From Salipaludibacillus sp047795645 (lineage in GTDB: Bacteria; Bacillota; Bacilli; Bacillales; Salisediminibacteriaceae), in the NCBI RefSeq assembly GCF_047795645.1, contig NZ_CP181045.1:4092001-4156000 (forward strand): 64,000 nucleotides of DNA, given 5' to 3'. The position numbers and the translations under genes are program-made. Each line of letters starts with the position of its first letter. Position 1 is the first letter of the stretch. The notes beneath the pieces were generated by a model. The model saw only the letters and a program-made list of their open reading frames with translations. It was not told the DNA's origin and made no database searches. Below are positions 9,382 to 17,477 of the stretch, piece by piece.

Positions 9382-10830
9382 ATGATAGCGTTACCAGTCT
9401 CAAGAAAGGATTTGATATCATTGTCCATTAAAGATACACAGAATACTATTGAAAACATTATGGAGCACCTTTTTGAAGATGAAACATTTATCCCAGGTGA
9501 AAAAACAGAAAGTAGACGGAGAGTATTTGATTCAGGAAAGGAAATTCTTACGACAACGGACAAAATTATTAAAAGTTACATAAGGGTGTCGAGAGATAAT
9601 AGAGAAATTGTGCGTATACCTGCGTACCGTATTCAACACAATAATATTGCTGGATTTTACAAGGGGGGAATTCGATTCAGTGAAACGGTTAGTGAAGAGG
9701 AAGTAGAGAATCTAGCGGTACTAATGACGCTAAAAAATGCGTTACATGACTTACCTTATGGTGGGGCAAAAGGGGGAGTTGTGATCAATCCAAAAGATTA
9801 TTCTGATCGCGAATTAAACTTAGTTTCTAAAAAATACGTCCAACGTTTTGCACCGGATATTGGCCCAACTCATGATATACCTGCTCCTGACATGGGGACG
9901 AATGATCAAGTGATGGATTGGATGATTGGTGAATATAAAACGATTCACCCAGGTAAGAGTTATTTAGGTGCATTCACTGGAAAGAGTATTGAAAATGGTG
10001 GAGCACTAGGTCGAAGAGAAGCTACAGGGAAAGGAACGTACCATAGCTACTTTTGGCTTATAAATGAATGGGCAAGAAAACAAAAAGATAGAGAAAAAGA
10101 AATTGACAAGGGAATTCACTTTCAACAGTACGAAAAACTTAAATCAATTTACGAGCGAAGTGATGAAGGAAAATCGATACGAATGGCTGTCCAGGGGTTT
10201 GGTAACGTGGGCGGAGTCGCGGCTAATATGGCTTACCACTGTAAAGAGTTAAAACATGATGTCATCGCCGTGAGTGATCACCTTGGAACGCTTTATAATG
10301 CGGATGGCCTTGATATAGATAAATTGGTTGTTTTTCATAATCGAAACAATCAATTACCAAATACCCAAGAGGAGCTCGATGCAGCAGAAATAAAAGCGGA
10401 GTTGCTCCATCGCGATGATATTCTCACTCTCGATATGGATGTGTTTATTTTAGCTGCAATTGAGGATCAAATCACCACAAGTAATATGAAAAAAGTGAAA
10501 GCAGATGTTTTTGTAGAAGGTGCAAATGCACCAATAGATGCTGCTGCCGATCAGTATCTTCATGACCAAGGCAAAGTCGTTATTCCGGACATTCTCGCCA
10601 ATGCTGGTGGGGTAATGGTTTCCTATTTGGAATGGAAGCAGGATAGAATTACACAAGTTTACACAGAGGACGAAGTTTTAAATCAGATGTATCTTCAGAT
10701 GTCAAATAGTTGTGAAAAAGTGTTTCGAGAGTATTTTTCTAAAGGGCTACCTGGCATTCGTACGACTTGTTATTCTAATGCGTTGAAGCGATTATTCGAG
10801 TTACTTTATAAGCATGGAAAGCTGTTTTAA
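9382..10830 (+). CDS. Glu/Leu/Phe/Val dehydrogenase (glutamate dehydrogenase, long form)
   Basis: Interconverts glutamate and 2-oxoglutarate plus ammonia. KGGIRF, the catalytic-Lys segment PYGGAKGGV, PAPDMGTND, and the Rossmann motif GFGNVGG are present, with a C-terminal ANAGGVMVSYLEW. At 482 residues it is about 55 longer than RocG/GudB. Some of the extra length lies at the N-terminus, and a charged insert (about residues 232-268) sits between the two domains before GFGNVG. AGAGGGAAG precedes the ATG. Monocistronic. Confidence 0.92.
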   Translation: MIALPVSRKDLISLSIKDTQNTIENIMEHLFEDETFIPGEKTESRRRVFDSGKEILTTTDKIIKSYIRVSRDNREIVRIPAYRIQHNNIAGFYKGGIRFSETVSEEEVENLAVLMTLKNALHDLPYGGAKGGVVINPKDYSDRELNLVSKKYVQRFAPDIGPTHDIPAPDMGTNDQVMDWMIGEYKTIHPGKSYLGAFTGKSIENGGALGRREATGKGTYHSYFWLINEWARKQKDREKEIDKGIHFQQYEKLKSIYERSDEGKSIRMAVQGFGNVGGVAANMAYHCKELKHDVIAVSDHLGTLYNADGLDIDKLVVFHNRNNQLPNTQEELDAAEIKAELLHRDDILTLDMDVFILAAIEDQITTSNMKKVKADVFVEGANAPIDAAADQYLHDQGKVVIPDILANAGGVMVSYLEWKQDRITQVYTEDEVLNQMYLQMSNSCEKVFREYFSKGLPGIRTTCYSNALKRLFELLYKHGKLF

Positions 10831-10928
10831 AGGGACATATCGATTACCAATTTTAATTTTTGTTTAATTTATTTAAGATTAGGGAACCGATAGACTATTG
10901 ATAATTATAGTCAAGAGGAGATGATTTA

Positions 10929-10997
10929 ATGATTCGAACAATTCTAATGATAATTGGTGCTATCGTAGTAATAAGCTTTATAGTATCTATGCTTTAA
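10929..10997 (+). CDS. Putative 22-residue membrane peptide
   Basis: ATG following GAGGAGATG (about 9 bases), encoding MIRTILMIIGAIVVISFIVSML, i.e. an Arg at position 3 followed by a single hydrophobic helix. The strong ribosome binding site and perfect single-helix composition support a real small protein. Similar tiny membrane proteins occur in Bacillus, but I cannot name this one. Confidence 0.5.
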   Translation: MIRTILMIIGAIVVISFIVSML

Positions 10998-11106
10998 GAT
11001 GAGTGTATGAATATAAATCTATTTTTAGTTTGAAATGAGCATATTTTAAGTTCTCAAATTTTTAAGCTTTAGACTGTGGGAAGAGATGAACAGGAGGATG
11101 TTATTT

Positions 11107-11325
11107 ATGCAACCGAATAAAAACGATAAACAAAGACCTGTGAGTCAAGATCAAGAAAGTGCATTTAAAAAAGATCAAGAAAAGCAGTTGAAAAGAGATC
11201 AATCTGTAATGCCAGTAGATGAAATCCCATTAGAAGACGTGAAATACGAAGAAGAAGAACAGAAAGATAAGAACAAAGCTAAATCGAAAAATCGTTCATC
11301 GACAGATAGAAAAGACGAAAGCTGA
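11107..11325 (+). CDS. Small, highly charged hypothetical protein
   Basis: 72 residues, starting MQPNKNDKQRPVSQDQ, dominated by Lys, Asp, Glu and Gln and predicted to be unstructured. AGGAGG lies 8 bases before the ATG at 11107. The stop codon lies within the terminator hairpin. Composition resembles small soluble spore or stress proteins of bacilli, but no family is recognised. Confidence 0.65.
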   Translation: MQPNKNDKQRPVSQDQESAFKKDQEKQLKRDQSVMPVDEIPLEDVKYEEEEQKDKNKAKSKNRSSTDRKDES

Positions 11326-11346
11326 TTGCCTAGCTTTCGTCTTTTT
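11310..11346 (+). terminator. Rho-independent terminator
   Basis: AAAGACGAAAGC pairs with GCTTTCGTCTTT followed by T residues; it overlaps the stop codon of the 72-residue gene. Confidence 0.85.
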
Positions 11347-11496
11347 TGTTTGTTTTCTGACGGGAATTATTATTATCGATATATTGCATAAAAACGATGG
11401 CAGGCACTCATTCTCTTTGAATACATACGATAATTTAGAAAAAGGAGGAGCGGAGTTATATATGACGCTTCCTTCATGTACACGGGGAGTGAAAAT

Positions 11497-12417
11497 ATGG
11501 AGAATGAGAAAGATTGGGGATTTTATATAAGTCAAGTGGACGATTGGATGACACAATTAGAAAAGGAGATAGATTATCGAACGGAACAAGGCAACGCAGA
11601 TAAAAAGGAAAAAGTAATAAACGAAATGGAAAACTTAAAGGTTCTAAGGGGAAAACTGATGGATAACAATAGCTACGATCATTTGCATGAGACATTCACT
11701 GATCAAGTCCATCGCGTATCATGGACTTACGAGGATTGGCGAAAACAGCAAGTAGATGATAGGAAAGAAGTAGGTTGGGGAAATAGAAATGCAGTTCCTC
11801 CGGGCGAGCATCGCTTACCTCCACTTCCTTATGATTACGCAGCATTAGAACCGGTTATATCAGAAGAAATTATGCGTCTTCATCACCAAGAGCATCATCA
11901 AAGTTATGTGGATGGACTAAACCAAGCAGAGTTAGAGATGAAACAAGCCAGAGAAACAGATAGTTTCGATCTGATTCGTCATTGGGAAAGAGAAGCAGCT
12001 TTTCATGGAGCAGGTCATTACCTTCATACGATGTTTTGGAATAATATGAGTCCAGACGGTGGGGGAGAACCTACAGGAGCGCTAAGCAGGCAGATCGATA
12101 AAGACTTTGGGAGCTATCATCGATTCAAACGGCATTTCAGCGAGGCAGCTAAAAAAGTCCAAGGGGTCGGATGGGCGTTATTAGTCTGGTCACCACGGTC
12201 AAGAAGACTTGAAATTCTCCAAGCCGAATTTCACCATTTGTTAAGTCAACAGGATATTATTCCACTTTTAGGATTAGACGTATGGGAGCATGCCTATTAC
12301 TTACAATATAAAAATAATCGTGAGGAATATGTCGATCAATTTTGGAATATTGTAAACTGGGGAAATGTAACTGAAAGATTTGAAAATGCTAAATTAGTCA
12401 AATGGGAACCGTATTAG
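11497..12417 (+). CDS. Fe/Mn superoxide dismutase with N-terminal extension
   Basis: 306 residues. From about residue 108 the protein is a normal Fe/Mn-SOD (LPPLPYDYAALEP start). The four metal ligands are visible: His in the LHHQEHHQSY helix, His in AAFHGAGHYLHTMFW, and Asp and His in LDVWEHAYYLQY. The first 105 residues are a charged helical extension not present in SodA, as in the longer SodF-type enzymes of bacilli. The ATG at 11497 has GGGGAGTG six bases upstream. It dismutates superoxide to peroxide and oxygen. Confidence 0.9.
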   Translation: MENEKDWGFYISQVDDWMTQLEKEIDYRTEQGNADKKEKVINEMENLKVLRGKLMDNNSYDHLHETFTDQVHRVSWTYEDWRKQQVDDRKEVGWGNRNAVPPGEHRLPPLPYDYAALEPVISEEIMRLHHQEHHQSYVDGLNQAELEMKQARETDSFDLIRHWEREAAFHGAGHYLHTMFWNNMSPDGGGEPTGALSRQIDKDFGSYHRFKRHFSEAAKKVQGVGWALLVWSPRSRRLEILQAEFHHLLSQQDIIPLLGLDVWEHAYYLQYKNNREEYVDQFWNIVNWGNVTERFENAKLVKWEPY

Positions 12418-12465
12418 GATTCAATTGATCCAGATATTGTTATATTTAACTTTTTGTTAAATAGA

Positions 12466-12494
12466 TTGAATTAATGTTATCTTTCATGTAAAAT
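12466..12494 (+). promoter_or_regulatory. Candidate sigma-A promoter of an orphan leader
   Basis: TTGAAT (12466-12471) and TAAAAT (12489-12494) are separated by 17 bases. The next elements are a strong terminator at 12605 and the 66-residue gene at 12685, so the transcript would be a short RNA or an attenuated leader. Confidence 0.4.
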
Positions 12495-12604
12495 TAAAAA
12501 TGCTTAGAAAACAATAGTGTTTCTGAGAAGATTATTAGTTCTAACTTAACTGTGAAATTTTATATAAAATAGGTGGGAATGATTCGGACAATAGAACCGG
12601 ACAT

Positions 12605-12656
12605 AAGCCGAAAAGGATTTACACGAAAAGTGTCTATCCTTTTCGGCTTTTTTGTT
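12605..12656 (+). terminator. Strong terminator / possible attenuator
   Basis: AAGCCGAAAAGGAT pairs with ATCCTTTTCGGCTT, with a nested ACAC-GAAAA-GTGT hairpin in the loop and seven or more T residues following. It lies after the superoxide dismutase gene but only 29 bases before the next gene. Confidence 0.9.
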
Positions 12657-12684
12657 TTTAATAGATATATTGAAAGGAGAAACA

Positions 12685-12885
12685 ATGCAATATTTAATTG
12701 ATCATAAAAGAAAATTTATTCATCGAACAACATATGCAAATGATAAGTGTAATTTTCATATTACCGAGGTAGGAAATCGAGAGTTCACTCAAGATATGGC
12801 ATATATGAAACGTTTAAAATTAGAAAAAGGGTATCAACAATGTGAGTATTGTAGTATTTTAGTAGAAAAGCCTAGTGAAATTTAA
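12685..12885 (+). CDS. Hypothetical protein with C-terminal CxxC
   Basis: 66 residues beginning MQYLIDHKRKFIHRTTY, with one Cys at about residue 23 and a CEYC pair near the end, so metal or thiol chemistry is possible. GAAAGGAG stands just before the ATG at 12685. Family not recognised. The strong hairpin terminator directly upstream suggests attenuation control. Confidence 0.65.
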   Translation: MQYLIDHKRKFIHRTTYANDKCNFHITEVGNREFTQDMAYMKRLKLEKGYQQCEYCSILVEKPSEI

Positions 12886-12974
12886 TTCATATTTATAGTG
12901 GGAACACTATGTAGTAGAATGCATAATGAGTAGTAATACTAAATTTAGATGGAAATAAATTTACCAGTAAGGTT

Positions 12975-13694
12975 GTGAAACAGAACATGGAAACCTATAA
13001 TGATACGAAGCTTTATGCTCAAATTTCTAGTTACATGGGGAGGTTGCTTAGAGAAAAATTTGGTAAAGGTCCTACCTCAATATTTGTTACGATTAATAAA
13101 CCATATATCACCATTTATCTTCGTGATTTTTTAGCGCCGATTGAACGTGTACTCCTCGAGAAAGGTGAATGGAAACGAATAGAAGAAACCCGGGATGTTT
13201 TAATGCAAGAGCTATTTCCAGAAATAAGAAAAGAATTGAAGGTAATTGCAGATCTAGATGTGGAAGACTTGCATTATGATTGGAATTTGGACATCCATTC
13301 AGGTATCGTTTTTGGTTCTATTAAACATTCAGATACTGTTACCGGAAATTCAGGATTATCTAAGATGGATGAAGAACAGTTTTATACAGAGATAAACAAA
13401 GCAAGTGAAAGAGGGCAAAAGGTACCTGAAAAGACGGAAGTGTTTTGGTTAAATGACAGAACTATTGTGACAAAACGGACAGGTATTTTAGTTGAGATTG
13501 AAAAGCAATTAATTAAAAATGATTTTGTTGAAGAATTGAAACTAACAAAACGCCCAATGGAGAAGAAAATGGTCGATCAAAAAAAATTGGAAGATATTAT
13601 CGGGAAATCCATTATTGATACGTTCGTAGATTGGAATTTTGAAAAAGATATCGGTTACTTTGTTTTTGTGACGACACCTAAAAAAGATTTATAA
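12975..13694 (+). CDS. DUF2294 (MpsC-like) domain protein
   Basis: 239 residues. The first 110 (YAQISSYMGRLLREKFGKGP, ITIYLRDFLAPIE) match DUF2294, now called MpsC after the subunit of the staphylococcal membrane-potential-generating/bicarbonate system. The second half looks like a more divergent copy of the same fold. MpsA/MpsB partners are not adjacent. The start could be the GTG at 12975 or the ATG at 12987; AAGG precedes both but neither spacing is ideal. Confidence 0.75.
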   Translation: MKQNMETYNDTKLYAQISSYMGRLLREKFGKGPTSIFVTINKPYITIYLRDFLAPIERVLLEKGEWKRIEETRDVLMQELFPEIRKELKVIADLDVEDLHYDWNLDIHSGIVFGSIKHSDTVTGNSGLSKMDEEQFYTEINKASERGQKVPEKTEVFWLNDRTIVTKRTGILVEIEKQLIKNDFVEELKLTKRPMEKKMVDQKKLEDIIGKSIIDTFVDWNFEKDIGYFVFVTTPKKDL

Positions 13695-13697
13695 ACA

Positions 13698-13730
13698 AAG
13701 GTCGGCCTTAAAACTAGGCTGGTCTTATTT
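13698..13730 (+). terminator. Weak hairpin terminator
   Basis: An 11-bp stem with G-T wobbles (AAGGTCGGCCT with AGGCTGGTCTT) directly follows the MpsC-like gene; a short T-rich tail follows. Confidence 0.5.
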
Positions 13731-13847
13731 ATGTGAAAATGGAATAAATGAATGTTTTTCAAAGGAGGTTTATGTTCTATTATGATTAAGAATTATTAAT
13801 GCGGGTATTAGATATAAATGAAAGTGAAATAGGAGGTTGATGGTTAT

Positions 13848-14030
13848 ATGAAAAAATATAAAATTTTTGTTATAGATAAAAATGGAAATGAAAAACTGGT
13901 ACAAAAAAAACATACTGATAAAGTTGTAGAAGAGATGATATTTTACACAGAAGAAAGTAAAATTAATTTTTATGAAGAGTTGAAGAATAAATATCCTGCT
14001 TATTCGATCAAAATGATGATGAGTCTATAA
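13848..14030 (+). CDS. Small hypothetical protein
   Basis: 60 residues, starting MKKYKIFVIDKNGNEK, Lys-rich with mixed alpha/beta character. AGGAGG lies upstream with a slightly long spacing of about 13 bases. No family recognised; a short imperfect hairpin (14062-14084) follows. Confidence 0.6.
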   Translation: MKKYKIFVIDKNGNEKLVQKKHTDKVVEEMIFYTEESKINFYEELKNKYPAYSIKMMMSL

Positions 14031-14227
14031 AGAGAAATAAAATATAATGTAATCATAGATACCTCCAGTTTTATAGACTGGGGGAAATTTACGATTAACT
14101 ATTATGACGAGGTCATTGTTTTTCTTTAATATGAATTGGTAAAACCGTTAAACGTTTCATTCTCCTACATAAAGATGACTAGTCTAGAGGATCTTTGACT
14201 GAAATTAAGATAAGAAAGGAGTAATCT

Positions 14228-14938
14228 ATGTGGTTTGGTGGAAGTTCTTCTGCAGTTTCGTTTACGATGTATTCCTTTCAACATGTAGTAATGATTGCCT
14301 TGCTTATTGGTGTAACATTGGGGTTGTATCTTTTTCGCTTAGATCACAAGAGAACAAAGCTTCGTAAATGGGAAATTACCGTAGCGATTTCGTTAATTGT
14401 ATTTGAGGTAACTTATCAAATCTGGCTGATTGTAAACGGTAATTGGCACGTGAGTCATGCATTACCACTGGAATTGAGCAACATAAGCGTCATTTTAGTA
14501 ATTGTCTTATTGTTAACGCGAAGCAAGTTTGTTTTTGAGTTGGTATTTTTGGTAGGAATTGGAGGGGCTTTACAGGCAATTTTGACCCCCGTACTAACTT
14601 TTGGGTGGCCCCACTTTCGATTTTTACATTTCTTTTATACACATCTCATGGTGATATGGGTTGCATTTTATTATTTATGGGTGAAAGGGCTCACTTTTTC
14701 GTTTGTAAGTGTGCTAAAAGCGATGTTGTTTTTGAACGTTCTCTTACCTGTTATTTATGTCATTAATACATTAATCGAAGGGAACTACTGGTTTATAATG
14801 GAGAAACCAGTTGGAGGAAGTATATTGGATTTTTTGGGACCACATCCGTGGTACATAGTCGGGATGGAACTAGCTGCATTCGTTTTTTTTAGTTTGTTAT
14901 GGTTGCTATTCGGACAAAAAAATAATCGCAGTGCCTAG
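14228..14938 (+). CDS. ywaF: TIGR02206/YwaF-like membrane protein
   Basis: 236 residues with about seven hydrophobic helices. The conserved HALPLELSNIS motif and the GFGWPHFRF-like segment (here FGWPHFRFLHFFYTH) are characteristic of the YwaF/TIGR02206 integral membrane family. Function is unknown. AAAGGAG precedes the ATG. It is a single gene convergent with the manganese catalase. Confidence 0.88.
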   Translation: MWFGGSSSAVSFTMYSFQHVVMIALLIGVTLGLYLFRLDHKRTKLRKWEITVAISLIVFEVTYQIWLIVNGNWHVSHALPLELSNISVILVIVLLLTRSKFVFELVFLVGIGGALQAILTPVLTFGWPHFRFLHFFYTHLMVIWVAFYYLWVKGLTFSFVSVLKAMLFLNVLLPVIYVINTLIEGNYWFIMEKPVGGSILDFLGPHPWYIVGMELAAFVFFSLLWLLFGQKNNRSA

Positions 14939-14968
14939 ATCGTTAAGACACTACGATGTGGTAATTGA

Positions 14969-15805
14969 TTATGAGTTGTCTCCTCTAGTAGTCGGTGGCG
15001 TATTGTGTACATAAGGTGGAGAGGGTTTTAATTCAGGGGCAGGACCAAATGCTGGTGCAGGAGATACGTAACGAAATTGACTCATACTGTCCATGCTTTT
15101 ACCATGAGCCCATCTTCCTTGCTTACTTTCTTCACCAGCAGAAAGATTATAAAAATCATAGGCGACTTGCTGTTTTTCCAATTCTCTAGGGAATGTCGCG
15201 GGTACTACAATATTCTCCTGAGCCTCGATTTCAGCAATGGCAGCTTTCCACATATTTTGGTGCATTGTATCTCGTGCAATTAAGAAGGAGAGCATATCTT
15301 TGACACCAGGATCTGAAGAGGATTCATAAACGCGAACGGCTTGAAGCCTTCCTTGAGATTCGGCATTTAGGTTTGCTCTAAAGTCAGCGAGTAAATTCCC
15401 ACTGGCGGCAACGTAATCTGCTGTCCATCTATTACCAACGCTATCTGCAGGCATTGCTCCTAAACCAGAAACAATCGCATGTTGAGGATTCATCCCCCCA
15501 ATTATAGCTGCTGTTACTGGGTCCTGTGCCGCTTTTTCTAAATCTCCAACAGGTGCCCCATCCAATAACCTAGCAATCATTGTCGAAAGCATTTCAATAT
15601 GTGCCAATTCTTCTGTACCGATATCCATTAATAAATCACGATATTTATCAGTAGATCTGCTATTCCACCCTTGAAATAAATATTGTATTGCTACCGATAT
15701 TTCACCGAATTGTCCGCCAAGTAACTCCTGCATGTTTCTTGCCATTAATGGATCTGGTCTTGATGGTTTTGCTTCGTATTGTAATTCCTTCATATGAAAA
15801 AACAT
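14969..15805 (-). CDS. ydbD: Manganese catalase (YdbD-like)
   Basis: 278-residue dimanganese catalase of the YdbD type, which degrades hydrogen peroxide. Ferritin-like ligands are seen in GGQFGEISVAIQYLF (Glu), GTEELAHIEML (Glu/His), LNAESQGRLQ (Glu) and ARDTMHQNMW (His). The C-terminus is Pro-rich. AAGGAGGAG sits five bases before the ATG. It is next to DUF3231 and coat genes, so a role in spores or stationary phase is plausible. Confidence 0.92.
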   Translation of the reverse strand: MFFHMKELQYEAKPSRPDPLMARNMQELLGGQFGEISVAIQYLFQGWNSRSTDKYRDLLMDIGTEELAHIEMLSTMIARLLDGAPVGDLEKAAQDPVTAAIIGGMNPQHAIVSGLGAMPADSVGNRWTADYVAASGNLLADFRANLNAESQGRLQAVRVYESSSDPGVKDMLSFLIARDTMHQNMWKAAIAEIEAQENIVVPATFPRELEKQQVAYDFYNLSAGEESKQGRWAHGKSMDSMSQFRYVSPAPAFGPAPELKPSPPYVHNTPPTTRGDNS

Positions 15806-15886
15806 GGTTACTCCTCCTTAAGTTGCTCTTCAATAGATGATATTAAGTAATCTGTTTATCTATACCTAAATATACATCCAAAAAAT

Positions 15887-15910
15887 AATCCTCCCTAAAA
15901 TGGGAGGATT
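15887..15910 (-). terminator. Terminator of the DUF3231 gene
   Basis: AATCCTCCC pairs with GGGAGGATT around a 6-base loop; on the minus strand it is followed by ATTTTTT, just after the DUF3231 stop codon. Confidence 0.85.
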
Positions 15911-15915
15911 AAGGT

Positions 15916-16431
15916 TTAGCTGTGCTGCATTTGCTTTTCTACTTCTAACGGTGGTGGGACTAACCAGCCTTTTTCTTTATTCAGTCGTAACATTTTCAAT
16001 GCATTTTGAGCTTTTGACTGATGAAATTGGCCGTACATCATTGCAATGTCTTCCCTAGTGCTTTGTGACATTGCTGTACTACATCCAATCATACCAGCAG
16101 CAAGATCAGCTGAGATTGCCATAGAAATCTCGGGGTCATTGATCCTTGCTCCCGGAGGGATTTCTTCAATAGACGCTTTCGCTCGTTCAGGTGGGCTAGG
16201 AGGTAATTGAATGCCATTTTCTTTTAGCATCGTATCAACCTGTTGTTCTTCTTGTCTTGCTTGATCGATTAAATTATTAATTTGCTTTTTTAAGTCGTCG
16301 TCTCCACAATGATTTTCGTATACTTGAAACATCGCAATCGATGATTTCATTGTGGATGAATAAGTCCAAATACTAAAAACTTCTCCATAATGCATTGGCT
16401 CATTTTGTTGATTTCCACTTAATATGCCCAT
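15916..16431 (-). CDS. DUF3231 family protein
   Basis: 171 residues of DUF3231, a ferritin-like four-helix family common in spore-formers, starting with the usual MGILSGN and containing EPMHYGEVFSIW. Three consecutive ATGs follow AGGAGG (complement of 16438-16443); the third, at 16431, has the right 6-base spacing and matches the family N-terminus, so an upstream ATG at 16464 is rejected. It is divergent from the CotW-like gene. Biochemical role unknown. Confidence 0.85.
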   Translation of the reverse strand: MGILSGNQQNEPMHYGEVFSIWTYSSTMKSSIAMFQVYENHCGDDDLKKQINNLIDQARQEEQQVDTMLKENGIQLPPSPPERAKASIEEIPPGARINDPEISMAISADLAAGMIGCSTAMSQSTREDIAMMYGQFHQSKAQNALKMLRLNKEKGWLVPPPLEVEKQMQHS

Positions 16432-16636
16432 CATCATCCTCCTAATTTGTGATTCAGCTTTCATGTGATCAGCTTAAATTTTATTTTGACCACATCCATT
16501 AATATATGGATGTTCTGTATCATTATCCGATGAAATAAATGGGCTTTTTCATTAAGAAATAGAATTTATTTTTATTATAAGTTGGAATCTGAGGAGGCAA
16601 ATCTCGGTTTAGATAAAATTCCGCATAACTCATAAC

Positions 16637-16663
16637 ACATCAACGATGTTTGGACATAACCTA
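16637..16663 (+). promoter_or_regulatory. Candidate sigma-K-type promoter for the coat genes
   Basis: CATAACCTA (16655-16663) fits the sigma-K -10 pattern CATAnnnTA, and an AC dinucleotide lies 16 bases upstream (16637-16638). It is 29 bases before the CotW-like start, the expected place for late mother-cell transcription. This is pattern matching only. Confidence 0.4.
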
Positions 16664-16691
16664 ATACTAAAAGTGAAAAGGAAGTGTCTAA

Positions 16692-17003
16692 ATGGAGAAA
16701 TCACAAGAGGAATTACTGAAACTCATCGTGGATCAGGTATTAAAAAAGCATGGTGTAGAAAAAGAAGGAGATCTTTCTTCTAAAGATAAACAAAGTCTTA
16801 TCGAAGTTGTTGAAAAGCTAAAAGAAGATGTAGAAACCTATACCGAAAATGAAAAGAAAATCATCACAGAACGCGACCAAGCCAACAGAAACTCGAAAAG
16901 TAATCATAATACTGCGGCAGATGAGACTATTTCAGAGAATAATCGAGTTAATCAAAAAAGAAGTAAAAATGATCGTAAAACCCTTAAAACTTATTTCCGT
17001 TAA
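16692..17003 (+). CDS. CotW-like spore coat protein
   Basis: 103 residues. The first 60 (EELLKLIVDQVLKKHGV, then KDKQSLIEVVEKLKEDVE, then a Lys/Gln-rich tail) follow the pattern I know from B. subtilis CotW (IFSKHGV, a helical LLNLVKDL segment, basic tail). CotW lies just upstream of cotX in B. subtilis, as here. It would be part of the insoluble outer coat/crust. Similarity is judged by eye. Confidence 0.65.
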   Translation: MEKSQEELLKLIVDQVLKKHGVEKEGDLSSKDKQSLIEVVEKLKEDVETYTENEKKIITERDQANRNSKSNHNTAADETISENNRVNQKRSKNDRKTLKTYFR

Positions 17004-17015
17004 TTTATAGGGGAA

Positions 17016-17378
17016 TTGAAGTGGATACTAGGGAAAAATAGAAAGAATGATACCTTTAGAACGTCACCACGAGTGAAAGGGAATGGAAAAGTGTGTAACG
17101 TTCCCTTTAGAACGTCACCACAAGTGAAAGGGAATGGAAAAGTGTGTAACGTTCCCTTTAGAACGTCACCACGAGTGAAAGGGAATGGAAAAGTGTGTAA
17201 CGTTCCCTTTAGAACGTCACCACGAGTGAAAGGGAACGGAAAAGTGTGTAACGTTCCCTTTAGAGCGTCACCACGAGTGAAAGGGAACGGAAAAGTGTGT
17301 AGCGTTCCCTTTAGAACGTCATCACGAGTGGAAGGGAAAGAAAAGGAAAGAACGCTCTCTTTAGAAGATCATCTTTAG
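17016..17378 (+). CDS. Possible 17-residue repeat protein between cotW and cotX
   Basis: 120 codons made almost entirely of six copies of a 51-bp unit, giving a cationic 17-residue repeat of the form VPFRTSPRVKGNGKVCN with one Cys per unit. Because 51 is a multiple of three, the frame is kept. The TTG start has only a weak, too-close GGGG. Copies differ by both silent changes and replacements (R to Q in copy 2). Whether it is translated is uncertain; it may be a non-coding hairpin array that happens to stay open. Confidence 0.35.
   Translation: MKWILGKNRKNDTFRTSPRVKGNGKVCNVPFRTSPQVKGNGKVCNVPFRTSPRVKGNGKVCNVPFRTSPRVKGNGKVCNVPFRASPRVKGNGKVCSVPFRTSSRVEGKEKERTLSLEDHL
17050..17378. repeat. 51-bp tandem repeat, about six units
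   Basis: Near-identical 51-bp units, the last one degraded. Each contains an inverted repeat ACGTTC-CCTTTA-GAACGT and a spacer with CGAGTGAAAGGGAA. The arrangement of hairpin plus CGAGTG spacer parallels the 53-bp array near 58 kb. Confidence 0.9.
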
Positions 17379-17477
17379 TCTCCTTTATCAAAATTGAGTA
17401 AACTGCCATGCGTTGATTGTCCATACGAAATGGCAGTCACTACATATACTGAACTAAACCCGAGAGGAGGGATTAGT

